64,000 bases of DNA from Penicillus capitatus (taxonomy: Eukaryota; Chlorophyta): assembly GCA_965649825.1 (NCBI GenBank), contig OZ287696.1, forward strand, positions 1,054,001-1,118,000, read 5' to 3'. Of this stretch, positions 1 through 10,000 are shown one piece after another. The notes below the pieces were generated by a model. That model saw nothing but the letters and a program-made list of their open reading frames with translations, had not been told where the DNA came from and made no database searches. The number at the start of each line of letters is the position of its first letter. The first letter of the stretch is position 1. The position numbers were made by a program, and so were the translations under genes.

Positions 1-905
1 GGGAAGCCTGATCGTCATGACCCGCCAAAGCTGTGGCAACATGGACTGCACGAAGCAGATATCCGTCAGCGGGATGAGCGTCTTCAGCGCAGAGAGAAAC
101 CGTATCAGAGACATAACGGCTGCATCCAGGGCGTCTTGCATTCTGGAACGGATCTTCGAATTCGTCACCCCCGATGCCGTGGCTGCCTCATTGAGCGGCT
201 CCTCCACAGCCCTCCGCCCTATCTCCTCGACCCGACGACATATCTCGCTCTTGAGTTCGCACAGGGATTCCATTTTCAGAACGGCGGCGACGATGCGCGC
301 CGCCATACGCGAAACGCCCTTTCCTTCCGCGCAGACCACGGCCGGGATCAAAACGTCCAGCAGCGCCCTCACGCCGTTCGCACTGGAACGGTCCAGACAG
401 GGCACGACCTTGGAGAGATTCGACATGACGCTCTTCTGGATGGAGAGATTCCTGGAGTGTCTCTCGAGAACAGTGTGATGCATCGACATCAGCCTAGATG
501 CCCGCAGAGAGAGCACTGCCCTCGGGACGCGCGATGCCACGATGACCAGACAGTCGCACACGGCCTCACAGACCTGCAACAGCTCCCGTCGTCTGCGATC
601 CCATGCACGTGGTCATTGTGGATTATTACCTGCGCCTTGTCGATCGCGTCTTTTGCCTCGAGCGTCGCGATCAAGCCGCTCAGGAGAGTTGGATAGGTCA
701 CCGTTTCGCCGCGGGAGACGATGACTTCCGTCACTGCCGTGAGAACTCGGGCAACGACGGGTTTCTCCGCCGCCGCTCTCTCGCCCACGGCGGCCAAGAC
801 ATCGTCGGCTACGCCGTTCAAGCTGAAACGATTCTCTAGAGATTTCGTCAGACTCTTCACGGCAATGTCCTGCGACGTTGGTGCCGTCGACGCCGCCGAA
901 GTCAT
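1..905 (-). CDS. RRP12: RRP12-like ribosome biogenesis HEAT-repeat protein, N-terminal part (runs off window)
   Basis: RRP12 is a nucleolar HEAT-repeat factor needed for maturation and export of pre-ribosomes. The first exon starts at 905 (MTSAASTAPTS...) and ends at 630. A 56-bp GT-AG intron (574-629) follows, and the frame then stays open to base 1. The protein is helical, with repeated Leu/Val-rich amphipathic segments and a VASRVPRAVL stretch resembling the RRP12 N-terminal region. The family assignment rests mainly on the paralogue at 21766-23344, which carries the typical basic RRP12 C-terminus. This copy has no frameshift or stop inside the window, so it is the better candidate for the working gene; its C-terminal part lies outside. 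The 5' end is head-to-head with a 2OG-oxygenase fragment, about 80 bp apart, as at 21.7 kb. Confidence 0.6.
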
Positions 906-985
906 GTTTCAGCCGAAGGTCCGTTTTCACTCGCCGTATTCGCTGCCGTATCTGACCTGACCCACAGCCATGGCGGATTCCTCCG

Positions 986-1262
986 ATGGTGTCACCAGAA
1001 TTCCCGCGTCAGAGCGTCTGGGTGTACAAGGAATGCGTTCCCGAGCACTGTCTGGCGTTAATGCGCGATGCGGCGATGCTCTACGCCCATGCTCCGAACT
1101 ACTGGCTGCTGAAAGTCCTCCTCGCTGGATGATGATCCTTCATGGGCAAGTTCATGTCCAATGCACAGGAAGCCCTGGAAAACGACCTCGACCGTCGGAT
1201 GCTAACGCCTGCCAAATTTGGCATCTGGCACTTGTGTCATGCGGTCGCAAAGCGCCGACTGC
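986..1262 (+). pseudogene. 5' fragment of a 2OG-Fe(II) oxygenase-like gene
   Basis: This stretch is closely similar to the first exons of the complete gene at 20445-21684. It contains the start region (MVSPEFPRQSVWVYK) and the segment ENDLDRRMLTP. Similarity stops abruptly at about 1262, opposite about 21417. Unrelated sequence, shared with 54.5 kb, follows. The catalytic exons with the HxD and distal His are missing, so it cannot encode the enzyme. The downstream frame stays open to 1579, which makes a chimeric peptide possible but unsupported. Confidence 0.6.
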
Positions 1263-1769
1263 TACTTTCGCCCTTCTCCGAGATCTATCAGAGCTCAGTC
1301 CGAGAGAGATTCGCACGTCTGACACAGATAGCTACCATTTTGTGCTTCACGACGCGTCCCAGAAGGACGGGGACGGGGAAGACTCAGCAAAGGTCGGTCA
1401 CATCCTCCATGCTCTTTGCCTCCATCCGTCGCTCGGGAGCAAAGGGGTGTGGTGAGCAGATTCGTTTGCCCATGCAGTACGAGAAGACAAGGGATCTGGT
1501 CTTCCTGGAAGAGGCCATGCCGACCATCACCGTCTCGATGTCTCTCCACTGTGAGATCAGTTCACTGGCGATGTGGTAGGTTGCCTGCCGAGCGAAGTGA
1601 CGTTCGACCCATTTTCGTCCGACGTCAGACTGCCGCGGAGAAAATCGCGCATTCTGATTGGCTAGCCGCGGTCGAATTTGTTGCAGCTGTCACATCCTCG
1701 ACCATAAAACGCGAGGCGCCATACCTGTTTTCGCATTTCCGCTTTTCTGAACTGTGCGCCACTGCTCGC

Positions 1770-2946
1770 GGTGGACTACGGCTTCACCACTCGGCAGCTC
1801 CGGGACTCCTTCCTAGCCGAGTCCAAGACCTGACACGCAACCGTCGCCTCCAGCGCAAAGAATTCCACTTCGTCGCCAAGGTACGTACTCCCTCTCTCTG
1901 GATCCGTTTCACTTGGGGGTGTGTCTGGCAGAACTGAAAGGCCGGCGGCTTTGCGGCGGCGGAGGGAAGCACCTGCGCCGCCGAGTCGTGCCTCCCAGCG
2001 TCCAGAGAAGAAGCTCGAGACCCGGCAGCTTCAGAGACTCCTTCCAGGCCGATCTCTACCTCCAGGTGGTGGGGACGAGCTAGGAGTCGGAAGGGATCGA
2101 GTCCATCGCCCACCGCGATCGGCGCATGGACCAGGTGCCGCCTGAGGAGCTCGAGCTCCTCGTCGACCGGCTGTCCCGTAACCGGCTGGCGGATCTGCTC
2201 GACCTCCTCTGCCGTCTGAAGCTGATCGAGGGCAGCGTCGCCGCGAACGCGAGCGGGGCGGGGCTGCTGGAATCCTCGAGGTTCGTCGCACAAGACACAG
2301 GTCTCGCCACCTCCGCAGACGAAAGACAAGTCTGCTGAACACCGCGTTTCTAGGAATCATCGAGGAGCCCGAAGCATTTGACGGAACGAATCCGACCCAA
2401 CGGCGGACGTTCGATGCGCCCTCGACACGGCGGAGTGCCTCGAAGCGTACTAGATGCGACTGGAGTCCGTTTTCTCACAGCACCGCCGTCAGCTGATGAG
2501 GTCCTTCTTTCCGGCTGCCGTGGCGTCGGAGGTGTGCGTCATCGGCAACTTGTTCAACCCGAAGACGATGACGAACGTCCAAGTGGATGACGCTCCACGA
2601 GCTGATGGAGGACATGGATCCGCTCGATTGGGAGAGAGAGGACATCGCCAAGAAGATGAATGTCGCCTACCAGCAGGTGGTACGACTGAACCGCAATCGA
2701 TGCCGCAAGAGATCGTTGAAGGCTGCCAGAGAGCCGAAAGGAGACGAAGAAGACAAGAAGCCGCGCAGAGTCATACCTCGAGCTGCCAGGAAGCCAAACC
2801 ACATAAGACCGAAGAGGTTTGCCAAAAGGTGCCCATCCTTTCTGCCAGGGATCCCTCTCCTCACTCTGCGCGCAGGACGGAGGATGCAGTCTCCGGAGTG
2901 GAGAGCGAGTCGAGCGTACGACGCGGGACGAATCTGGAGTGGCTGA
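1770..2946 (+). CDS. Unrecognised multi-exon gene with HTH-like segment and basic tail (module copy 1)
   Basis: I do not recognise this protein. It is present three times (here, about 28.0-29.1 kb and about 52.8-54.1 kb). Visible pieces are two related short exons (TTRQLRDSFLAES near 1790 and TRQLQRLLPGR-like near 2020, the same DNA repeated), an acidic Leu-rich segment (PEELELLVDRLSRNRLADLL, about 2132) and a Phe-rich segment near 2480. A C-terminal part follows at 2587-2946: LHELMEDMDPLDWEREDIAKKMNVAYQQVVRL looks like a helix-turn-helix, followed by a Lys/Arg-rich tail. Joining these needs several introns or frame changes, and the usable frame near 2560 differs between copies, so this copy may be decayed. 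A hairpin triplet follows directly. A DNA-binding or element-borne role is inference only. Confidence 0.35.
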
Positions 2947-3007
2947 GGAGGTCGGAGGAGACGCGTGTGAATCATGCAGACATCAGCCCATGGACAGCAA
3001 GGGGCAT

Positions 3008-3233
3008 GTACATGAGTCTGCCGTCGATCTGCCTCGATGCAGATCGACGCAGACCTTGTACGTAGCTACCTCCGTGTGCATGAGTCTGCCGATGATCTGC
3101 CTCGATGCAGATCGACGCAGTCCTGCACATGGAGGCGGCTCAGAATGACGTAGCTACAGCCCATAGCTACTGCCATGTGCACGAGTCTGCCGTCGATCTG
3201 CCTCGATGCAGATCGGCGCAGTCCTGCACATGG
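3008..3233 (+). repeat. Triplet of about 55-60 bp imperfect palindromes (hairpin cluster 1)
   Basis: Three hairpins lie at 3008-3061, 3074-3132 and 3173-3233. Each has the core GATCTGC-CTCGAT-GCAGATC (7-bp stem, 6-nt loop), a middle stem and an outer stem. The first has outer arms GTACA/TGTAC and middle arms GTCTGC/GCAGAC; the third has outer arms CATGTGCA/TGCACATG. GTAGCTAC motifs lie between them. The same triplet occurs at 12.4, 27.7 and 52.3 kb. Translation of the palindromes gives small recurrent peptides, which I regard as artefacts. Confidence 0.9.
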
Positions 3234-3640
3234 CAAAAACTATCCAAGCCTGGAACAACGCGTCTACCGAGTCGTCCTCCGTGAAGGCGAAGCCGCTGGT
3301 GCCACTGCAAAATACCCCATTCCATTACCTCCTCGACTCGCAATTGAATCAAGAACTCCCATGACGTCGGATTTTAGAATGGCCGAAAGCCCAGAGAGCA
3401 AAGATTTCGAGTATCATTTTCTTCTACATCACTCCCACTGAGTCCAACCGCCTCTGTCATAAACTACTGAGCCATCTGAAGGAACGCGAAGCTGCTGGTG
3501 TTCTGCATCTCCGAGAATTCAACACCACTCCCTATCTCATTCCCGCTTCAGAATCGAGTTTAACAGAATTGCCTGCCACAGACGATCCAATGAACGCCCT
3601 CATCTGTTTCCAGATTGTGATGTGATGTGCGAGACTTTGC
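3234..3640 (+). other. Conserved segment with short coding-like frames, unrecognised
   Basis: This segment is shared in inverted form with about 27.25-27.66 kb. One frame (about 3375-3625) reads like a protein tail: IIFFYITPTESNRLCHKLL, then EREAAGVLHLREF and a PYLIPASE-type motif, before a stop. It faintly resembles a SPOC-type domain, but I could not define a start or splice sites. The first about 60 bases (TIQAW...ESSSV) recur after the hairpins at 12.65 and 52.3 kb, where the continuation differs. Confidence 0.3.
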
Positions 3641-3742
3641 TGATATCTGTGTGTCAAACATGTTTGTTTTTGATGTGACATTTGTTCGGACGCATCATCC
3701 ATTGTTAATCAATTTTCAACTCAGCACGTGCGTTACGCAACC

Positions 3743-3918
3743 ATGTTAAGCGACAGCGTTGCAGCGAAAGTCATCGCCGCACTCTTCTCTTGCGTCTCTG
3801 TCGGGATTTCTCTCAATCAGGTGTGTCTCTATCTGCGTCTATCGCGCCCATTTGACCTTCTGTCGTGTCCCACAGATTATCATGCACTTGAAATTCTATA
3901 CCGAGCCTGTCTTTCAAG
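3743..3918 (+). pseudogene. N-terminal exons of a TMEM184/OST-alpha-like membrane protein (fragment)
   Basis: An exon from the ATG at 3743 (MLSDSVAAKVIAALFSC) encodes a hydrophobic helix ending at GISLNQ. A 55-bp GT-AG intron (3821-3875) joins it to IIMHLKFYTEPVFQ, ending at a GT donor at 3918. The helix followed by xxHLxxYTxPxxQ is typical of the start of TMEM184/LAZ1 (DUF300) proteins. Those normally continue for about 300 residues with six more helices. Here the sequence passes directly into the tail of a kinase gene, so only a fragment survives. An inverted copy lies at 26978-27153. Confidence 0.5.
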
Positions 3919-3924
3919 TAATCT

Positions 3925-4543
3925 ACTGCTCGGCTGACAGGACAACCGACAGAGCTGGCGAGAGGATCTTGTAAAATACTGCTTGATGAGCTAGGTCGTG
4001 ATGGAGACTGCGGCATGGAAGCTGTATGACACGGCTCTCCGTATCCCGCTGGAAGTCACGATCGACATTCCTCCAGATGTCAGGATGCCTACCTTGCCTC
4101 CGTGCGCACCTCTTTCGGCGGCGTCTTCAGATTCGTTTGCCGCTGGACCCAGTGCGCCTCTGGCCATTCCGACCAAGTTGTCGTCTCGCGCAAAAAGGAT
4201 TCCCGATAGAAAGGTGATAGAGGTGTCCGACGCAAACTCGGTCGATGGAGGACGCGTTCGAAACACCGAGATCGGGGAGACGCAAGGTGTGGACATGGCA
4301 GAGGTGCGGCTCCATCCGCCGCTTCCGGCGAGTGGAGAGATGTGGCTGTCCGTTCCTCGGTGTTTCGGCTGGCGAGTCGAGACGAGGCAGCAGCGGGAGA
4401 TGATGTTAGGCGCGGATTCAGTTTCTGTCCTTCCAATGCGTCTACGCGATCACCCCGTTTGGAGAACTGATGGACGCGGATTCGACGAGCGAGATGCAGC
4501 TGACCTACTCTGCTTTGCCTCAGTGCGTTGTTCTAGCCTGTAG
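3925..4543 (+). pseudogene. Decayed copy of the C-terminal tail of the TKL kinase gene
   Basis: Similar to the last about 180 codons of the kinase at 17832-19937. It has QSWREDLVKYCL, then a stop, then a frame with AWKLYDTALRIPLEVTIDIP and a Ser/Pro/Ala-rich tail. No kinase domain is present. An in-frame stop near 3992 separates the two conserved parts and the very C-terminus is frameshifted relative to the parent. The downstream sequence continues into the parent's 3' flank (repeat family E), so the copy arose at DNA level. An inverted near-identical copy lies at 26354-26930. Confidence 0.6.
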
Positions 4544-5840
4544 CGGATACTCCGCCTTCATTTTCATCGTCTTTCATACTATTTTCAGTGATCGATTCTG
4601 CTTCTCCATATACTCATCTATTTACTGCGCTACACGCTTAAACACTCCCTTTGCATTGCATTTGTGCTTTTCAATTTCATGCAAACTGTGGTCTCGTGGC
4701 TTTCATCTGTGGTCATTGCTCAGAAGGCAGCGGCCTACCAGAACAATTGCAAAGCAATGATGCAAGTTCAATAATTGTCGAACAGCTGGTCGACGAGGAA
4801 AGACTCTTTGCGGCCACATTTCTTTCGAATATCCATTTTCCAAAGATTTTGGAGTTGGTTAGTCCGTAGGACAGATGCGTCATACAGGACACACTATTCC
4901 GTATCGAGCACTTTGATTGTCGAATTGCATAGCCCGTCATCATTGTTTCTAGGCGTTAAGTTTTCGCACTTCAGGAATCACCTGCTGACGCCAATCGCAT
5001 CAGCAAACATACGAGAGCAAACTTGTCTTCGTGTATGTAATACACGTGACTCCAATCGTCTTGCCATGTCAGTGACATCAACGTTCATGCGTCGCCATCA
5101 GACGAGCGTTCAAATGTCGTTCCGACGATCTCAAATCCAACGAGCGGTACGCGGAGACGCATCGACCTCTTTGTCGTTGTCGGAGCGAACGACAAGCGAT
5201 TGTACAGGCCTCGTTAGAGAAATCTGTCAAGAACGAGCAACGAGGACTGGAGAAAGGCGGATCGCCCAAACAAGATGACGCCCTGAAAGTGGGGCGGCAG
5301 AGTTGTCGCTCGATGCGTTGAATGGCGCAGCAGCAGTCAGTTGACGCCATCTGAGCTATCGAACAAGGGTTCCTCGAGGTGCGCTCTACGGTCTCCTGTG
5401 ACTGTGGTTCTCTGGAGTTCACGCTGTTCCTGTATGATTTGTTCGTTTCTGTAAATGTCTGCCGTTGTATCTCCTTTGCTGCTATTTGCTCGAACTGCGA
5501 AGTCGCCAAGGCGATAGAACGAAAACGACGCGTTCGTCATTCCAGTGCGCGCTCTCTTCTTTGCCTTAAAAAGCTGCGCGGGCTGTTATGCACTTCTCAG
5601 ACAGCGGATAGAGTCCACGTCAAATCCTGTGCGCTCACTGTGCAGACAACTTCGAAATGGCGATTGTTCGTCGTGTGCTGTTCTTCTCAGAGTGCATCGT
5701 CTGCTGTGGATGACAAGCAGCGACGTCTTCATGTTTTACCATTGCCGACGTGCCGTCGCCCGTTCTGAGAGACATTCGACCTTTTGCTGGTTCGAATCGA
5801 CTTGCAGTTGAAAGAGCGAGCTATAACTGCCTAATACATA
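4544..5840 (+). repeat. Repeat family E, copy A
   Basis: Corresponds in inverted orientation to the kinase 3' flank (17.83 kb down to about 16.4 kb) and to 26.43-25.06 kb. Similarity to the other copies ends near 5838. Short frames in it (for example 5078-5509 on minus and 5379-5768 on plus) are not conserved as proteins between copies. I treat the segment as non-coding repeat DNA. Confidence 0.65.
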
Positions 5841-6168
5841 TTTCACTACAGAAATGTCGCTTGAATCCCATGGAGATTGTTGTCGACTCCGATCACAACG
5901 CAGTTCGTAAATGTGTACAACGTTGGGCTCATCGGCAATCCACACTATCATTGGGGGGTTCTCAGTGCATGGATAGATTCTTTCCACGAACGGCGACAAG
6001 ATCGAATACTTCGCACAGCCTGGCGTCTTTTCGCAGCCGAAGACTCTGCGATGACCGATGACGCGTGCGAAAGCAGTCATCTGCATTCCCCAATTGACAT
6101 ATCCACTGGGCGAGTGTTCTCAGGGGAGGCCTATCGATTCGTGAGATCCCGGATCAGATCGCGGTCGA
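5841..6168. other. Junction and upstream region of the PPR gene; no gene seen
   Basis: Unique sequence beginning where repeat E stops. It presumably holds the promoter, and perhaps a first exon, of the plus-strand gene that follows. No convincing promoter element is visible. Confidence 0.4.
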
Positions 6169-7076
6169 TTGAAGATGGACGGTGTAACACTGAAAACGGC
6201 GAGCGGCGTCGAACTGCCTCCCCAACATCGCCGATCGCGCCTTCGTTCTCGATTGTTTATTCCTCGATTTAGTCCGCGTTTCGATCGACAACAGATGGAC
6301 GATCGTCTCGCTTCTGAAAGCGGCTGGCCGATGGGCTCCCCCGCGAGGGATTATAGTGTCGACCCGGCTGCCGAGTCCAGGCGGCAGACTGAACTTCGAG
6401 AATTGCCGCAGGGGGCGAGGCTGAGCGGTTGTCGGATGCCAGTCGATCTCCTCGAAGCCGTCATCGAGTCGTTGATCGAGGGAGACCAAGTGAGCGGCCG
6501 ACGACCCTCCGGACAACACAGACGACTCGCTTTCAGTTTTCGACGGCCTTGGAGGTTTTCGATTCCGCGATGCGGAGAATCGAACTCGGCGTATCGTCGG
6601 AGACCAGACCGAACAGCGAGACGTTCGAACTGCTCCTGAAGAGCTGTCACGTCAAAGCATTGCCAGAGAAGGCAGTGGAGATCCTATTGAGGATGCTGGA
6701 CCTCGGAATGGACCCCAGCACAACGTCGATTCGCCACATCCAGGATGCCATCTCCATCGGACAGGTTTGGGACAGGAAGCTGAGAAGGAAGAGAGACGGT
6801 GGCGTGCATGGGGGAAGGCGTCCAGACGGTTCAGGCGGTGTTCGTTCGGGCGATGAGCGCTTGTCGGCACTGAGCTCGCGGATCTGCGACCAACCGATCC
6901 TGTGCCCTAGACGATGGGACGTCGTACCTAACAAGCAATCGCCTTGTCCTTCTGCGGAATGTGATTGGCAGTGCCATGTACGCCCCCTTTTCGCCGTTGA
7001 CGTTACTGCGCCGCGATTTCCGTCTGCGTTTCTTCAAAGCGTCCCTCGCACTCGGCGCAGCGCCGAACATGTCTAA
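6169..7076 (+). CDS. PPR-repeat protein, short
   Basis: The clearest part is spliced. An exon ending in VDLLEAVIESLIEGDQ is joined across a 47-bp GT-AG intron (6490-6536) to FSTALEVFDSAMRR, then PNSETFELLLKSCH and EKAVEILLRMLDLGMDPST. The spacing and the helix-turn-helix pattern (x-TFxxLLxxCxxxG/A...A-xxLLxxMxxxGxxP) fit pentatricopeptide repeats, which bind organellar RNA. Only about two repeats are visible, fewer than usual. The N-terminal about 85 residues are Arg/Ser-rich and could be a transit peptide. The start at 6169 is the first ATG in this frame. The 3' end is uncertain: the frame stays open to 7076 and overlaps the next gene's start, so a shorter spliced end is likely. Confidence 0.5.
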
Positions 7077-10000
7077 CAGCAGCGCAGAGAAAGTGCGTTC
7101 GAGGAGTGTCCGGTCCTTCGCTCACGCGTGTCTGCGACCAGGCCGTCGTGCGCATTCCCGACGCCGAAGAGAACTTGACAATCACCCTCACCATCCGCGA
7201 CAGAGTGCGGACGCTCAACCGGTCCCCCTCGATCGCACGGAGTCCATGGCAGAAGAGATGTGTGTTGGCAGACCCAAGGGAGAGGAGCTGAGCCGATCCT
7301 TGCATCGTCTTCGACTGAGCATCCGCTCCGACAAGAGTAAGACGCCGCCGCCAAGCCAACTGCAGAGAACGAGCCAGTTGGATCCTAGAGAAGGGAAGGA
7401 ACAAACGAGCCGGTCAGGAAGAGTGTGACAGCGTCGAAGAACAACCGGTCACCGTGGCTCTCTATGCGTCCGACTCCGAAGCGACGTGCGTTGCTCCCTG
7501 TCCGATCCACCCGTCTCGCAGAGGGTGGCGATTCTTGCAGTCTGGTCGACGAAGCAGTGACGAACGAGCGTGCGTGGCGAAGAGCGAGGTGGCTGATCGC
7601 AGGCGACAAGCGCTACGAGGTCGTGACGAATCCGCCCACCGTCATGAACGTGAGCCAGGCCTGTCCGCGTTTCGTCTCCCATTTCTCCATTCCAGCTGTG
7701 CCTGAACGAGAGGCCGATCGCCGGACACCCTGTCTTCCCGCTCTGTGAAGTGCGCCCGCGTTAGTTTCCGGACTGCTGCCGACCCGGGTCTTGTGCAGCT
7801 CGAATTCGCCGAAGAATCCGCCTGCCTGTGGCAGTGGTTCACCAGGACATCGAAAAGTTGCCCACTTTAGCCGCGCAGTCGGGAGGAGATCGCGTTCTGT
7901 TGATAGGCACGTCGTGGACGAAGTTGGAAGCCGCCACAGAGAGGGTCTACACTCCGGCACCGCCAGACGTGGGTCGTTTACTGGGAGTCGAGTGCACGCC
8001 GGTGGCCCGAGACGTCGAAGGAGCAGAAGAAGGAGCGTCTGTCTACGGCGAGTCGCGTTTCGCCGAACAGGGTTTGTTTCCTCCTTGCTCGGCACCGATG
8101 CACGTGCCGTTCGCCGACAGGTCCCGTGGCTCCCGGAAGGGAGAAGGCGTCCGGAGACGGCCGACACGAGCTGACGCCTCGGACACTAGAGTCCCCGTCC
8201 TTCCGCGTGGTCACCTACAACGTCCTCGCCGACTCCTACGTTTCGAGGCCGAACGCGAAGAGCGTTTTCGGATACTGCAGCCCCAGGCGCGCCCTCGTCC
8301 CCTGTCTTTTGAGACTGACGCTGAGTTCTGTCAGCGATCTCGACATCGACGTGCGGAAGCAGCTTGTGCTCAAGGAACTGCTCGGCTACCACGCAGACAT
8401 TGTCTGCTTGCAGGAGTGCGACCAGAAAGTCTTCGACACCTACTACCGTCCCCATCTCCAGGCCGAAGGTCACGTCAACGGAAGGGTACCTCTCCTCCAT
8501 CTGTCGTGTCTGTAGGATTCGCCGGCGTCTTTGCTCAGAAGAGTGGCAGCACGAGAGAGGGAGAGGCCCTCTTCGCCCGCCGATCGCGATTCGAGGTGCG
8601 TCCGTCCGCGATTGCGCCGCCGCAGACCTTGCATCGCGTGCACTCAGATTGCTGCGCATGTCCGCCTGAACATGAACGAAGTCCTGAACGGCGAGCTTCC
8701 CGCACACCTCCTGCCCTTTCGCGAGATGATCGCCGAGTGCAAGAACATGAGCACGGCGCTCAAGAACGTTGTGACGATTGGCCAGGCGGTCCTCCTGAAG
8801 CCGATCGGAGAAGGCGAGAAGCCGCTCTGCGTGGTGAACACGCACCTCATATCTCATTCGCACGGAGAGCACATACGTGTCTTCCACGTCCTCGACATGC
8901 TCCACCGGGCGAGCGTCTGGGCGCGATCCGTCGAAGAGAGTGCGCAGCTGGTGCTGGTCGGCGATCTGAATAGCAGCGTCGATCTGGCCACCGGGAAAGT
9001 CGACGGTATGCTGTCTGGCTCTCGGCGATGCAGAAGCCGCAACGCTCTTTGTGGACGCAGCCGCACTGACGCTGCTGCGCGACGGCCGCCTTGGGAAGGA
9101 CCACTGGGAGTGGAGCGAGTGCCGGAAGTTCCGCTGGACCAAGGTGATCCGCCCCTGCTCGGCTCGACACCGACTCCGTCTGTTTCTCCGCCCAGATGAC
9201 ACCAGAAGACGATGTGTCGCGGCTGTACGAGAGCGCAGACGAGGGCGAAGGGGATCCAGTCGAAGGCATCGACGTCGAGGCGCCGTTCGAGCTTCGAAGC
9301 GCGATGAGTAGGAAACGAACGATCGAAAGCTGTTCGTTCGATCACGTCTAACGGACGTTCGACTGTGTGTCAGGTCTCGAAACGCCCTACTCGAACTTCA
9401 CTGAAGGCTTCAAAGGACTGCTGGACTACGTTTGGTACGAGCCGCGCTTCGTAGACGTCGAACGAGACATTCCCATACCCTCTCCCAAGAGGATAGGGAA
9501 GCCATGTCCCTCCGAGGTGTACCCGTCCGATCATCTGGCGGTGAGTGGCTATCTCTGTACCGAGTGTCGTAGCTAAGAAACCACTGTCGGCACCGCAGGT
9601 CGTCGTGGATATGCGTTTCAAAGACGAGAGGAAGGGCTCTCCGGGTGGCGGAGACAACGCCGAGGGACGAATCCTTCCAGCCGTCGTTGAACACGTCGAC
9701 AGAGGCGTCGAGGAACTCGAGAGAGGCAGACTCGTCGGTCCGGATCTCGCTTCTCGTTCTCCACTCTCATCCTCTGCGACGCCTAGGCCTGCCCACGGAC
9801 ACGATCTACGGATTGGCGGCGGACGCAGGGAACGGAAACGCCGTCAACGCACTGTATGCGGCAAAGGGTCGTTCGACGGATGTGCCGCTGGCCGTGTGCG
9901 TGGCCGAGGTTCAAGATGTCGCCAAACTGTGCGAGGTGCATCACCTGCCCGACGGGTTGCTGGATGCCCTGCTTCCCGGACCCGTTACGGCAGTCCTCCG

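Noticed and set aside
3008-3233. CRISPR-like array
   Set aside because: Only three units, themselves palindromic, with unequal spacers shared between copies, in a eukaryotic context; no cas-like gene.
3375-3640. SPOC-domain gene
   Set aside because: Only a faint resemblance over about 60 residues with no start or splice structure; kept as an unrecognised segment.
5790-5830. tRNA T-arm-like GGTTCGAATC
   Set aside because: No acceptor stem or anticodon arm can be folded around it, and it lies in repeat E in every copy.
7828-9202. Long ORFs 7828-8973 (+) and 8186-9202 (-)
   Set aside because: Shadows of the PDE12-like exons; low-complexity Arg/Ala composition and no motif.
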